The notes beneath the pieces are model-generated. The model saw nothing but the letters and a program-made list of their open reading frames with translations. It was not told the origin of the DNA and did no database searches. A program made the translations under genes and the position numbers. 64,000 nucleotides of DNA from Neomoorella carbonis (GTDB lineage: Bacteria; Bacillota; DSM-521; Neomoorellales; Neomoorellaceae). The number at the start of each line of letters is the position of its first letter. Positions within the stretch are counted from its first letter, which is position 1. Below, in pieces: positions 39,764 to 48,166 of this stretch. The stretch is from the NCBI RefSeq assembly GCF_045278715.1, contig NZ_CP136420.1:2542001-2606000 (forward strand). Direction: 5' to 3'.

Positions 39764-41152
39764 TTAAGCGCCGGCTATAATAGCCCGGGCGGCAATGACA
39801 CCGGCCGCCGAAGCCTGGGCCAGGCCGCGGGTAACCCCGGCGCCATCGCCGGCAGCGTACAGGCCGTGGATATTTGTTTGCAGCTCCCGGTTTAGACTTA
39901 ACCGGGACGAGTAAAATTTAACTTCCACGCCGTAGAGCAGGGTATGCCGGGAATAAACCCCCGGCGCGATCTTATCCATAGCCGCGAGCATCTCCACAAT
40001 GGCCGTAAGGTGCCGGTAAGGGAAGACCAGGGACAGGTCCCCGGGCGTGGCCTCGGTCAGGGTCGGTGTTACCAGGCCCTTCTCCAGGCGGTCAGCTGTG
40101 GTCCGCCGCCCCGACAGAAGATCGCCAAGACGCTGGACCAGGACACCGCCGCCCAGGAGGTTGGCCAGCCGGGCCACATAACGGCCGTAGGCGATGGGTT
40201 CCTTGAAAGGCTCGGTAAAGGTCTTGCTCACCAGCAGCGCAAAGTTGGTATTGTTAGTCTTTTTGTCCGCATAGGAATGGCCGTTCACCGTCACCAGGCC
40301 CTCGTTATTTTCCAGCACTACTTCCCCGTAGGGATTCATGCAAAAGGTCCGCACCCGGTCGTCAAATTTCCGCGAGTAAAAGATAAATTTGGATTCGTAA
40401 ATGACGCTGGTCAGGTGCTCCATGACGGCCGCCGGCACTTCCACCCGCACGCCGATGTCCACGGGATTGACGGCCAGCTTCAGGTTCAGCCCGGCGGCCA
40501 CCCGGCGCAGCCAGTCGGCGCCTTCCCGGCCGGGGGCCAGGACCACATAACGGGCGCTGATTTCTTCACCCCGCCGGGTAACCACCCCGGTAACTCGGTT
40601 ATCGTCCACCAGGATTTCCTCAACCGGCGTATCCGTGCGCACCTCTACGCCGTTCTCCTCCAGGTAATCCTTCATGGCCTGGAGGATCTCCTGGGTGCGT
40701 CCGGTGCCCAGGTGGCGGATGGGAGCCGGAATCAGCTTTAAATCAGCCAGGATGGCCTGGCGCTGAATATCTGCAATCCGCTCATCCTCGAGACTGCCGT
40801 AGACCTTATCCGGTGCCCCGAAATGGCGGTAAATACCATCGACATAATCGATTAAAGCCGTAACTTCCCGCTCCGGTATATATTCACTCAGCCAGCCGCC
40901 GACTTCCGGCGACAGGGTTAATTTGCCGTCACTGAAGGCCCCGGCTCCTCCCCAGCCGGATACTACCGAGCAAGGGGTGCAGTGCAGGCAGCTGGAACGC
41001 GTCTCCTTGGACGGGCACACCCGGCGCTTTAAGCCGTGTCCCTTCTCCAGGATAAGCACTTTGAGCCCGCTTTTCTGCCGCACCAGCTCCAGGGCAGTGA
41101 AAATCCCTGCCGGGCCGGCGCCAACGATGACCACATCATATTTTCCAGCCAT
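39764..41152 (-). CDS. NAD(P)/FAD-dependent dehydrogenase (COG2509-type)
   Basis: A 462-residue flavoprotein. The N-terminal dinucleotide-binding motif is YDVVIVGAGPAGIFTALELV (residues 5-24). A cysteine-rich stretch RRVCPSKETRSSCLHCTPCSVVSGWGGAGAFSDGKLTL follows (about 44-80), a hallmark of this uncharacterised FAD-dependent dehydrogenase family, which may bind an iron-sulfur cluster. Near the C-terminus, GLYAAGDGAGVTRGLAQASAAGVIAARAI is the second FAD-binding motif. Substrate is unknown. It lies 95 bp upstream of purA on the same strand. Confidence 0.85.
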   Translation of the reverse strand: MAGKYDVVIVGAGPAGIFTALELVRQKSGLKVLILEKGHGLKRRVCPSKETRSSCLHCTPCSVVSGWGGAGAFSDGKLTLSPEVGGWLSEYIPEREVTALIDYVDGIYRHFGAPDKVYGSLEDERIADIQRQAILADLKLIPAPIRHLGTGRTQEILQAMKDYLEENGVEVRTDTPVEEILVDDNRVTGVVTRRGEEISARYVVLAPGREGADWLRRVAAGLNLKLAVNPVDIGVRVEVPAAVMEHLTSVIYESKFIFYSRKFDDRVRTFCMNPYGEVVLENNEGLVTVNGHSYADKKTNNTNFALLVSKTFTEPFKEPIAYGRYVARLANLLGGGVLVQRLGDLLSGRRTTADRLEKGLVTPTLTEATPGDLSLVFPYRHLTAIVEMLAAMDKIAPGVYSRHTLLYGVEVKFYSSRLSLNRELQTNIHGLYAAGDGAGVTRGLAQASAAGVIAARAIIAGA

Positions 41153-41261
41153 CCGTCTCCCCTCCTCAACCTGTTTCTGGGCAAAAAAATAGCCCCCGCA
41201 ACGGGATTAGCCAGAACAACATTATAATTTTACCAGACGGTTTGCAGGGCGTCAAGAAAAA

Positions 41262-42188
41262 TTAGCGGCCCTCTTGTTTGCTTGCCGGCCGCATCCAGTC
41301 CCGCTTTCCCCCGGCCGGCTCCATAGCCCCCAGGTTCACGGTGATAATCCCCAGGGCCACCAGGGCCAGCCCCAGGAGCAGGTTCAGGGTCAATTTCTCA
41401 CCCAGCAGCAGGGTGCTGAAGATAACGCCAAAAACCGGGACGAGGAAGAGGTAAACACTCGTCTGGCCGGCCGGGTACCGGGCCTGGATGGGTAAAAGGA
41501 CGGCAAAACCCAGGGCCGAGGTAAAGAGCGAAAGATAAATTATTGTCCCTAAACCCGTAAGGGTCCAGGAAAAGTGCAGCCCGTGCTCGGTCAGGGCAGC
41601 TATAAACAGCAATACCAGGGATCCATATAACATCTGGTAAGTGGTAACCGCCAGCTTATCATGGTCTTTAAAGGCGGCCTTCAAGTATACTGTGGCCAGG
41701 CCCCAAACAAAGGCACCGCCGATTAGAACTACGATGCCCAAAAACTCGGCCCTTGCTAAATGCATCTGCCAGGGATTGACCGCCAGGACAAGTCCCAAAA
41801 AACCGATGATTAGTCCGGTCACCTGTTTCCATGTCATGTTTTCCTTTAACAATAAAAAGGCCAGAAGCGTGAAAAAGAAGGGGTAGCTGTATAAAACCAC
41901 CGCAGTAATGCCACTTTTTACCATAGTGATGCCCAGATGAAGGGCTCCACCCATCATTCCCGTTTGCAAAAAGCCCAGGAGAAATAAGGGCCAAAAATCC
42001 CGCCCGGGATGCCACAGTTTGCCTTGCCGCTTGACTACCAGAGGTAAAAGGAACAAGGCACCGAGAAAAAAACGCCACGCACCGAAAGATAAAGGCGGCA
42101 TATACCTGGCGCCAATCTTCATAGCCGGGTAAGATAGTCCCCAGATCAAGGTGACCAGGATCAACAAATAGATATCTTTGGCTCGCAA
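41262..42188 (-). CDS. DMT-superfamily (EamA) transporter
   Basis: A 308-residue membrane protein with ten predicted helices made of two EamA repeats (LILVTLIWGLSYPAMKIGARY at about 8-28; GIVVLIGGAFVWGLATVYLK at about 150-170). EamA proteins export amino acids or metabolites or import nucleotide-sugar-like solutes; the substrate is not predictable. The likely start is TTG at 42188, placed 8 bases after GGGAG; a GTG three codons earlier is too close to that site. The C-terminus is hydrophilic (GGKRDWMRPASKQEGR). Confidence 0.88.
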   Translation of the reverse strand: MRAKDIYLLILVTLIWGLSYPAMKIGARYMPPLSFGAWRFFLGALFLLPLVVKRQGKLWHPGRDFWPLFLLGFLQTGMMGGALHLGITMVKSGITAVVLYSYPFFFTLLAFLLLKENMTWKQVTGLIIGFLGLVLAVNPWQMHLARAEFLGIVVLIGGAFVWGLATVYLKAAFKDHDKLAVTTYQMLYGSLVLLFIAALTEHGLHFSWTLTGLGTIIYLSLFTSALGFAVLLPIQARYPAGQTSVYLFLVPVFGVIFSTLLLGEKLTLNLLLGLALVALGIITVNLGAMEPAGGKRDWMRPASKQEGR

Positions 42189-42290
42189 GGTAACCACTCC
42201 CGCAAATAAATGAACACTAACTAATTATAAACCTCTCATTACAGAGAAGCAATTGTTGCCGTTTTTCCATTAACTACAGCTAAAAAATAA

Positions 42291-42319
42291 AAAAGCCGCC
42301 CACTGCTGGCACGTGGGCG
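42291..42319 (-). terminator. Terminator of the sigma-54-controlled operon
   Basis: GCCCAC pairs with GTGGGC (plus one outer C-G), and the minus strand continues GGCTTTTTTATTTTT. It lies 24 bases after the permease stop and ends the por-leuC-like-permease operon. Confidence 0.85.
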
Positions 42320-42342
42320 ACCGGTATCCGGGACTGGGAGTA

Positions 42343-43611
42343 TCAGGGCAGGCGCAGGACGGTAAAGGCGAGCCAGCTTACTACAGCACCCACTACCGAC
42401 ATGGACAGGCCCCAGATGAGCATATCCCGGAAAAGCTTTTGCTTGTTGGTCTTCTCGCCGGCATTGGCGTAGAAAATGGCTCCGGTGGTAGAGAGGGGAC
42501 TCAGGTCGGTCAAGAAACCGCAAACAACAATTGTCGATAACAGGGGTATCAGGTCTGTTGCCGGCGCCCCTACCTTTTGCAGCAGCATGGGAGCCATGGG
42601 GATGAAGGCGGGTAGGATAACACCGATGGTGCTGGCATAGGCAGAAATCAGCGCCGCTAAAAATCCCGTTACCAGGGTGAGGGTCAGCGGCGTAGAGAAC
42701 CTGGCAATAATGCTGGCAAACAGGTCCATGCCCCCTATCTTGCTCATGAGGTCAACAAGCACCGTAACGCCCGTCACGAAAAGGATGGTTCCCCACGGCA
42801 TCTGCTTGATGGCTTTGCCCTCATCGGCAATCTTGAACAGGGCCAGGATGGTACCGATAAGGAAACCGCCCAGACCGACGTCCATCTTGAAGAAAAGGGC
42901 TCCTATAATGAATACCAGGATAGCGACGAGGGTGATCAGCTGGTTGCATGTAAAAGGTTCAATCTGCATATCGACCAGGCTTTGCCGCTGTCCCGCTTCT
43001 TTAACTTTCCACAGCTTCAAGCCGCCGTAAATTATATACGCGAGGATCGAGACGATAAAATGACCCAGGAACTGGTTCAGCCACAGGATGCCGCTTACCC
43101 CGGTCAGGCCCATCTTCTGGGTCAACCCTGCGGCGATAACACCTGCCGGGGCTATGGGAGACATGGCCCCGGCCTGCCCGCCGTTACCCACTACAATGGC
43201 CATGAGCAGGGGGCTGATGCCGGCTTCTTCCGCCAGCAGCATGGCCATGGGGGCCATTAAAGCAGCTATCGTTATCTGCCCGGGCCCCATGGAAGAAAGA
43301 GCAAAGGCCAGAAGGAAGAAAATTATAGGAAGAATAGCAGCATTGCCTTTTACGCTTTTTAGTGTATATTTAACAATTTTCTCCAGAGTACCGTTGACCT
43401 GGGCCAGGGAAAAAAGATAGGTGGTTCCGGCCAGCATGATTAAAATATTGGTAGGGTAGCTTTTCAGTATATCGGCTACTTTGAGGCCCCCGATATAATT
43501 GCCGACCAGCAGGGCCAAGCCCAGGGACATGGCGCCGATGTTCAGGGGCATGATGCAGCTGATTATAATGACGAATATCAGGGCCAGTAAAGAAACTACC
43601 GGTACGGACAT
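42343..43611 (-). CDS. Anion permease, MatC/DcuC-like (dicarboxylate type)
   Basis: A 422-residue membrane protein with about 11-12 hydrophobic segments. The N-terminal part (LIFVIIISCIMPLNIGAMSLGLALLVGNYIGG) and the mid signature SSMGPGQITIAALMAPMAMLLAEEAGISPLLMAIVVGNGGQAGAMSPIAPAGVI resemble the MatC malonate carrier and related ArsB/NhaD-fold dicarboxylate permeases. The second half has ASTIGVILPAFIPMAPML and TDLSPLSTTGAIFYAN. It is the last gene of the sigma-54 operon, 160 bp after the aconitase-like gene, and should import the operon's carboxylate substrate. ATG is preceded by GGAGGG. Confidence 0.85.
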   Translation of the reverse strand: MSVPVVSLLALIFVIIISCIMPLNIGAMSLGLALLVGNYIGGLKVADILKSYPTNILIMLAGTTYLFSLAQVNGTLEKIVKYTLKSVKGNAAILPIIFFLLAFALSSMGPGQITIAALMAPMAMLLAEEAGISPLLMAIVVGNGGQAGAMSPIAPAGVIAAGLTQKMGLTGVSGILWLNQFLGHFIVSILAYIIYGGLKLWKVKEAGQRQSLVDMQIEPFTCNQLITLVAILVFIIGALFFKMDVGLGGFLIGTILALFKIADEGKAIKQMPWGTILFVTGVTVLVDLMSKIGGMDLFASIIARFSTPLTLTLVTGFLAALISAYASTIGVILPAFIPMAPMLLQKVGAPATDLIPLLSTIVVCGFLTDLSPLSTTGAIFYANAGEKTNKQKLFRDMLIWGLSMSVVGAVVSWLAFTVLRLP

Positions 43612-43771
43612 CTTGTGCTTCCCTCCTCAGGTAATGAAAGACTGCGTTCCAGCTTATTGCCCTGGATTTTCGCCACTTCCTGTTCCCTCACCTTTCACCT
43701 CCTTGAATCAATCGCATGTATATTTCGAGAAGGTGATTTTCTATCCCCTCCTTTCCGGAAACTTGCAAAAG

Positions 43772-44959
43772 CTAGCGCCCCTTTCCCCATGGGACGATGG
43801 CTCCTGCAGCCGCCGCGGCCCCTATGGCCGGAGGTGATGCAAGGTAGATCTCGCCATGCTCGGACCCCATCCGGCCCGGTACATTGCGGACCGTAGCTGC
43901 CAGCGCCCGGTCTCCCGCCGCCAGGAGGCCCAGGTGATTGCCCGGGCAGGGTCCGCATCCCGGCGGGAGAATGATGGCCCCCTGGTCGCGCAGGACCCGG
44001 GTCAGGCCCTCCCTTTCCATTTGATGTAAAATATCCCGCGTTGCCGGTGTCACCAGCAGGGTCACCTCTCTATGAACCTTCCGACCATTAAGGCCCAGGA
44101 CCAGTTCCCTTAAATCCTCCATCCTGCCGCTGGCACACCCGCCAACAACAGCCTGGGTAATGGGCAGGCCTTCCAGATCCTTCAGGGGCCGCACGTTAAA
44201 GGGAGAAGGAGGGCATGCCACGAGGGGCTCCAGGTTTTCCAGAGCCACCTCCAGGTCCGGTTTTACTCCCTGGTCTGCTTCTTGTGGCGGTATTATAAGT
44301 CCCGTCACCGCCCCTGTTTCGCCAATGAGGTTGCATAAAGCCATCCGGCCGGCAGTGCTGAGGGCCCATACCCCCGGGCCCTGGAAAACCAGACCCCGGC
44401 CCTTAACAGTTTCGGGGTCAAGGCGCCTTAAGACCTCAAAGGCCAGGTCCCGCGCCGCCACCCCCGGCGGCATTTTCCCTTTTACCTCCACACGATAAAC
44501 ATCAGGCACCGTAACCTGCAACTTCCCGGTGACCAGCAGCCTCACCAGTTCTTCAGGTTTAAGGGAAAAAGCAACGGCTCCAAAGGCCCCGGCGGTGGCC
44601 ACGTGGCCGTCAGCCCCGGCAATGATCATCCCGGGCCGGGGGGTGAATCTTTCCGCCACCACCTGGTGGAGGACGCCTTCACCCCGGTCAAAGAGGTGGA
44701 TGCCCTCCCGGCGGGCAAAGGCCTTCATTTCCTGGTGCAGTTGCCGGCTGGCTACCGTTGGCGCCGGCAGGGTGTGGTCCAGGGTAAAAACAACCCGCTC
44801 CGGGCAGGCCACCCTCTCGCCCCCGGGCCAGGCGGCCAGGATCTTGCCGGCGCTGCCGTCATGGCCCAGGATAAGGTCGACGTTGATGCTTATCACTTCC
44901 CCTGGCGCCACCCGTCCTTTACCGGCGGCAGCCGCCAGGGATTTATTAAGAAAGTTCAT
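43772..44959 (-). CDS. Aconitase/LeuC-family hydratase large subunit (orphan)
   Basis: A 395-residue member of the aconitase superfamily large-subunit group (LeuC, homoaconitase, dimethylmalate dehydratase). The [4Fe-4S] cysteines are present: Cys in GGCASGRMEDL (near 280; usually G-SCTNGR) and the pair in PPGCGPCPGNHLG (near 340). The N-terminal LAAAAGKGRVAPGEVISINVDLILGHDGSAGKI and AGADGHVATAGAFGAVAF (a GADSHT-GAFG equivalent) also fit. No small subunit (LeuD-like swivel domain) is encoded nearby, although family enzymes normally need one. The substrate is not isopropylmalate by context: a hydroxy-dicarboxylate (for example methyl- or dimethyl-malate) entering through the adjacent permease is more likely. 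Confidence 0.85.
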   Translation of the reverse strand: MNFLNKSLAAAAGKGRVAPGEVISINVDLILGHDGSAGKILAAWPGGERVACPERVVFTLDHTLPAPTVASRQLHQEMKAFARREGIHLFDRGEGVLHQVVAERFTPRPGMIIAGADGHVATAGAFGAVAFSLKPEELVRLLVTGKLQVTVPDVYRVEVKGKMPPGVAARDLAFEVLRRLDPETVKGRGLVFQGPGVWALSTAGRMALCNLIGETGAVTGLIIPPQEADQGVKPDLEVALENLEPLVACPPSPFNVRPLKDLEGLPITQAVVGGCASGRMEDLRELVLGLNGRKVHREVTLLVTPATRDILHQMEREGLTRVLRDQGAIILPPGCGPCPGNHLGLLAAGDRALAATVRNVPGRMGSEHGEIYLASPPAIGAAAAAGAIVPWGKGR

Positions 44960-44981
44960 AGAGTCACCCGCTTCATAATCA

Positions 44982-45386
44982 TTAGATAAATTCCTCCAGG
45001 GCCTTGAGAAGGGCCTCCTGTTTATCTCCCACCGGTTCTATCTGGACAAATTTAAACTTCTTTCCCTTTTCCCCCAGGGCCTCAGGGCCAATCCCCAGGG
45101 CGAACACCGTACCACCTTCCTTCAGCCCTTTGGTAACATCCGTTAGCGGCAGCAGGCTGTTGTCCAGAACCACCACGGCATCCGGGCGGCTGGCATTGGC
45201 CGAGCGTTCCCGGATAAAACTATCAGCAATACGCACCACCGCATACATAGGCGCCCCCGGCCGGTAGGCGCCAAAGTTTTCAAAGACCTGAGCATATTTG
45301 CCTGCCGCCAGGGCGGCCTGCGCTACTTTCCCGGCCAGGGCGGCCACCGGCTGGCCGTAACGGCCGTGGAAGCGGATTTCGATCAT
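44982..45386 (-). CDS. porG: 2-oxoacid:ferredoxin oxidoreductase gamma subunit, short and atypical
   Basis: A 134-residue protein matching the N-terminal two thirds of PorG-type gamma subunits (IEIRFHGRYGQPVAALAGKVAQAALAAGKYAQVFENFGAYRPGAPMYAVVRI; DVTKGLKEGGTVFALG). Family members are about 175-190 residues and begin with HGRGGQG; here that motif reads HGRYGQPV and the usual C-terminal ~50 residues are missing. ATG is preceded by AGGAGGTG and overlaps the stop of porB by four bases, so it is expressed. Whether it still completes an active enzyme is unclear. Confidence 0.85.
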   Translation of the reverse strand: MIEIRFHGRYGQPVAALAGKVAQAALAAGKYAQVFENFGAYRPGAPMYAVVRIADSFIRERSANASRPDAVVVLDNSLLPLTDVTKGLKEGGTVFALGIGPEALGEKGKKFKFVQIEPVGDKQEALLKALEEFI

Positions 45387-46255
45387 GACTGCACCTCCTG
45401 GAAGCGGCGGTCAACTTCGGCCTGGAGGGCCTCGATGGCCGCTTCATCCATGTTCTTAAAGCGCCCCTGGAGCCGCAGGTACTCCCTTACCGGTATGCGG
45501 CGTTCCGGGACGACCGTTAGCCGCCGCCGGCCGTCGATCTCTTCATAAAGCTGCCACAGGCCGCACTCTACTGCCAGGCGGGCGAGCTGCACCGTCTGGT
45601 CCTCCCGGATCCCCCAGCCTCTGAAACAGGGAGCCAGGATGTGGATATAGCGAAAGCCCTGAATGGCCCTGGCCTTCTGGAATTTCCGGATCAGGTCCAG
45701 GGGATAGGCGACTGAAGCCGTGGCCAGGTAGGCCGGGTAATGGGCGGCCATAATGGCCAGCATATCCTTCCGCGGCGTCGGCTTACCGGCGGGCGTGTCA
45801 GGCGTGACCGCCTTGTAAGGAGTAACGCTGCCGGCCTGGCCGCCGGTGTTCATATAAGTTTCATTATCGTAGCAAACGTGGATGATATTCTCCTGGCGTT
45901 CGGCCGCCCCGGTCAGCGACTGGAAGCCGATGTCGGCCGTTCCGGCATCACCGGCCCAGGAGACTACATTAACGTCTTTAATCCCCTGGATGTCCAGGGC
46001 CGCCCGGATACCGGAGGCGACGGCCGGGGCGCATTCAAAAAGGGAATGGTAAAAGGGTATCTTCCAGGCAGTACTTAAGCCCGAACCACCGATGGTGGCC
46101 ATACAGGAAGCGGGAATGGTAATGATGGTCCGCGGGCCCAGGGCCTTCATGGCCTGGCGCACCGCCAGAGCCGCACCGCAGCCGCGGCAGCCGCCGTGAC
46201 CGCCGGTGAAAAGCTCGGTTTCTGGTACATCAGCTAAACTATTAATTAGTTCCAT
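45383..46255 (-). CDS. porB: 2-oxoacid:ferredoxin oxidoreductase beta subunit (TPP-binding)
   Basis: A 290-residue thiamine-diphosphate subunit. Cysteines for a [4Fe-4S] cluster lie in GHGGCRGCGAALAVRQ (about 19-34), with further cysteine in IPASCMATIGG. The TPP/Mg-binding motif is GDAGTADIGFQSLTGAAER followed by CYDNETYMNTGGQAGSVTPYKAVT, typical of four-subunit POR/VOR. The final cysteine of the family lies in HILAPCFRGWG. Substrate could be pyruvate or another 2-oxoacid; the sigma-54/PrpR-like control and the permease argue for a specialised catabolic role rather than the housekeeping enzyme. Confidence 0.92.
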   Translation of the reverse strand: MELINSLADVPETELFTGGHGGCRGCGAALAVRQAMKALGPRTIITIPASCMATIGGSGLSTAWKIPFYHSLFECAPAVASGIRAALDIQGIKDVNVVSWAGDAGTADIGFQSLTGAAERQENIIHVCYDNETYMNTGGQAGSVTPYKAVTPDTPAGKPTPRKDMLAIMAAHYPAYLATASVAYPLDLIRKFQKARAIQGFRYIHILAPCFRGWGIREDQTVQLARLAVECGLWQLYEEIDGRRRLTVVPERRIPVREYLRLQGRFKNMDEAAIEALQAEVDRRFQEVQS

Positions 46256-46272
46256 GATCTATCACCTCCGGC

Positions 46273-47433
46273 CTACAGGCCGTACCATTGATAGGGTGCC
46301 GGGGCCGTCCCGGCTCCCAGCTGCTCGCGCACCTGCCGGTAAATACCGATCAGGTCTTCCACGCCGACATCCCGCCCCCCCAGTCCCAGGATGTAGCTAT
46401 AAACCGGCGCGGTTGCCAGGCCGTACAGGCCGGCCCGCAGTTCCCGGGCCAGGGCACCGCCTGCACCGTAGACAATATTTTTATCCAGGGCGACTACGGC
46501 TTCCGCCGCCCGCAGGATCTCCCGTACCGGTGCTGCCGGGAAGGGCCGGAAGAGGCGGATCTTCAGCAGGCCGGCCTTTTCCCCTGCCGCCCTTAAAGCG
46601 TCAACGGCAATCCGGGCCGTACTTGCCAGGGAGCCCATGGCCACCAGGACGATGGCAGCATCCTCCAGGCGGTAGCCCGTTACCGCGCCGCCCCAGTCCC
46701 GGCCCGTTAGTTGGGCATAAGCCGCGCTGACTTCCTGCAGGACCTCGCCCGCCCGCTGCAGGGCGGCATCCTGCTGATATTTATAGTCCATATACAGTTC
46801 CGGGCCGGTAACGGTATTGACGGCCAGGGGGTTATTTACATCCAGGACCGGCCGCCGCACCAGGGGCAAGAAGGCATCTACCGCTTCCTGCTCCGGCAGG
46901 TCTACGGTTTCCCGGGTATGGGACTGGATGTAACCCTCATAATTGACCATTACCGGCAGGCGCACCCGCTCGTCTTCCCCCAGGCGAAAAGCCTGGATGA
47001 GGCTGTCCAGGACTTCCTGGTTGTTCTCGCAGAAGAGCTGGATCCACCCGCATGCCTCCTGGGCCACCACGTCACCGTGCTCCGGGAAACGGCTGTGGGG
47101 GGCCGCCAGGGCCCGGTTGACCACAGCCATGACCACCGGCTGGCGCAGGCCGGAAGTATGGTAGAGGACCTCGCTCATATAGGCCAGACCCTGGGAATTG
47201 GTAATGAGAAAAGACCTGGCCCCGGCCATTGCCGCCCCCAGGGCCGCCGCCAGGGCGCTGTGGTCGGACTCCACCCGGACAAAATTACATTTCAGGCTGC
47301 CGTCAGCTATAAACTGGGTTATCTTTTCCATGACCGGCGCCGCCGGAGTAATGGGGTAGGAAGCCAGGACTTCTACCCGCGCCAGGCGGGCGGCATGGGC
47401 GGCTGCTTCGTTGCCGTTTAATAACAGGCGCAT
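46273..47433 (-). CDS. porA: 2-oxoacid:ferredoxin oxidoreductase alpha subunit
   Basis: A 386-residue subunit (LNGNEAAAHAARLARVEVLASYPITPAAPVMEKITQFIADG), the classic N-terminus of PorA/VorA with the YPITP motif that contacts substrate and TPP. RSFLITNSQGLAYMSEVLYHTSGLRQPVVMAVVNRALAAPHSRFPEHGDVVAQE is also diagnostic. The C-terminal transketolase-like domain has RLFRPFPAAPVREILRAAEAVVALDKN. ATG follows GGGAGTGAAAG. It is 17 bp after the ferredoxin-type subunit gene and 17 bp before porB. Confidence 0.93.
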   Translation of the reverse strand: MRLLLNGNEAAAHAARLARVEVLASYPITPAAPVMEKITQFIADGSLKCNFVRVESDHSALAAALGAAMAGARSFLITNSQGLAYMSEVLYHTSGLRQPVVMAVVNRALAAPHSRFPEHGDVVAQEACGWIQLFCENNQEVLDSLIQAFRLGEDERVRLPVMVNYEGYIQSHTRETVDLPEQEAVDAFLPLVRRPVLDVNNPLAVNTVTGPELYMDYKYQQDAALQRAGEVLQEVSAAYAQLTGRDWGGAVTGYRLEDAAIVLVAMGSLASTARIAVDALRAAGEKAGLLKIRLFRPFPAAPVREILRAAEAVVALDKNIVYGAGGALARELRAGLYGLATAPVYSYILGLGGRDVGVEDLIGIYRQVREQLGAGTAPAPYQWYGL

Positions 47434-47450
47434 TTTCTTTCACTCCCTGC

Positions 47451-47750
47451 TTACTTCTCAATAAACCCCCGGTTGCCGGTATATTCCTTAACCATGGTGA
47501 TAGCCCGGGCGGGGCACTCGACGGCGCAGATGCCGCAGCCTTTGCAAAAATGCAAATCCACCCTCACTTCCCCTTCATCTACCGCCAGGGCTGCGTCCGG
47601 GCAATACAGCAGGCACTCGCGGCAGAGATTACATTTTTGTTTATCAATCACCGGCCGCTGTTCGCGGATGCGCTCCATAGCCGCCCCGGCGGCCATGGTA
47701 CCCGGCCTGGCCGATGGTACTACCGGTAGCTCTTTAGCCGCCACTTTCAT
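47451..47750 (-). CDS. porD: 2-oxoacid:ferredoxin oxidoreductase delta subunit (2[4Fe-4S] ferredoxin-like)
   Basis: A 99-residue electron-transfer subunit with two cluster motifs: CNLCRECLLYCP (about 40-51) and CKGCGICAVECP (about 69-80). A ~38-residue N-terminal extension leads into the ferredoxin fold, as usual for PorD. It is the first gene of the operon, with GGAGGAGG before ATG, 41 bp downstream of a sigma-54 promoter. Its clusters receive electrons from the TPP subunit and pass them to free ferredoxin. Confidence 0.93.
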   Translation of the reverse strand: MKVAAKELPVVPSARPGTMAAGAAMERIREQRPVIDKQKCNLCRECLLYCPDAALAVDEGEVRVDLHFCKGCGICAVECPARAITMVKEYTGNRGFIEK

Positions 47751-47790
47751 TCGCCTCCTCCGCTAAAACACCAGACATTAATTTTAATAT

Positions 47791-47806
47791 TGCAAAATTC
47801 ATGCCA
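47791..47806 (-). promoter_or_regulatory. Sigma-54 promoter of the por operon
   Basis: On the minus strand TGGCATGAATTTTGCA matches the -24/-12 consensus, with GG and GC separated by exactly ten bases. Transcription would start near 47780, about 30 bases before porD. The divergent gene encodes a sigma-54 activator. Confidence 0.88.
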
Positions 47807-47883
47807 GTCCCCGGAAAATGGCCCGTAATTTTTTTCCCTGCCTTACAACCCTTGCTATTTAAAGCTCCAGGGGAAAAGAAAAG

Positions 47884-47904
47884 CCGGCCGCAGCAGTCGG
47901 CCGG
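47884..47904 (-). terminator. Hairpin upstream of the sigma-54 promoter
   Basis: CCGGCCG pairs with CGGCCGG around a seven-base loop, and the minus strand continues with TTTTCTTTT. It may block leftward read-through into the por operon and keep it strictly dependent on its activator. Confidence 0.6.
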
Positions 47905-47942
47905 GACTCCCCTATGTTTCATAAATATTACTTATAAGACCA

Positions 47943-48095
47943 AACGTAACGTTCATGTGCGTTTCAAAATAATACCGTTACCAGCAGAAATAGTTCCCAC
48001 ACAATATTTTGCTTTTTATAACATGCAGCTCGACCTGGCTTAACAAAATTTTGCAACCTGCAAGGAAAAACTATTTTAACGTCGAATGTAACATT
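47943..48095. promoter_or_regulatory. Candidate activator-binding palindromes
   Basis: AACGTAACGTT (47943-47953) and AATGTAACATT (48085-48095) are two 11-bp palindromes of the shared form AAYGTAACRTT. They lie about 150 and 290 bp upstream of the sigma-54 promoter and upstream of the activator's own gene. These distances fit enhancer sites for a sigma-54 activator. Binding is inferred from symmetry and position. Confidence 0.55.
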
Positions 48096-48166
48096 AAAAC
48101 TTTTAGTGTTTCTTTTTTGTAACGGCTGTCGCCGTTGCCGGATTAAAACTTAGGGGGAACGAATTC

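Noticed and set aside
48013..48060. Second sigma-54 promoter reading toward the activator
   Set aside because: A TGGC and a TTGCA occur in order, but the spacing between GG and GC is 14 bases, not 10.
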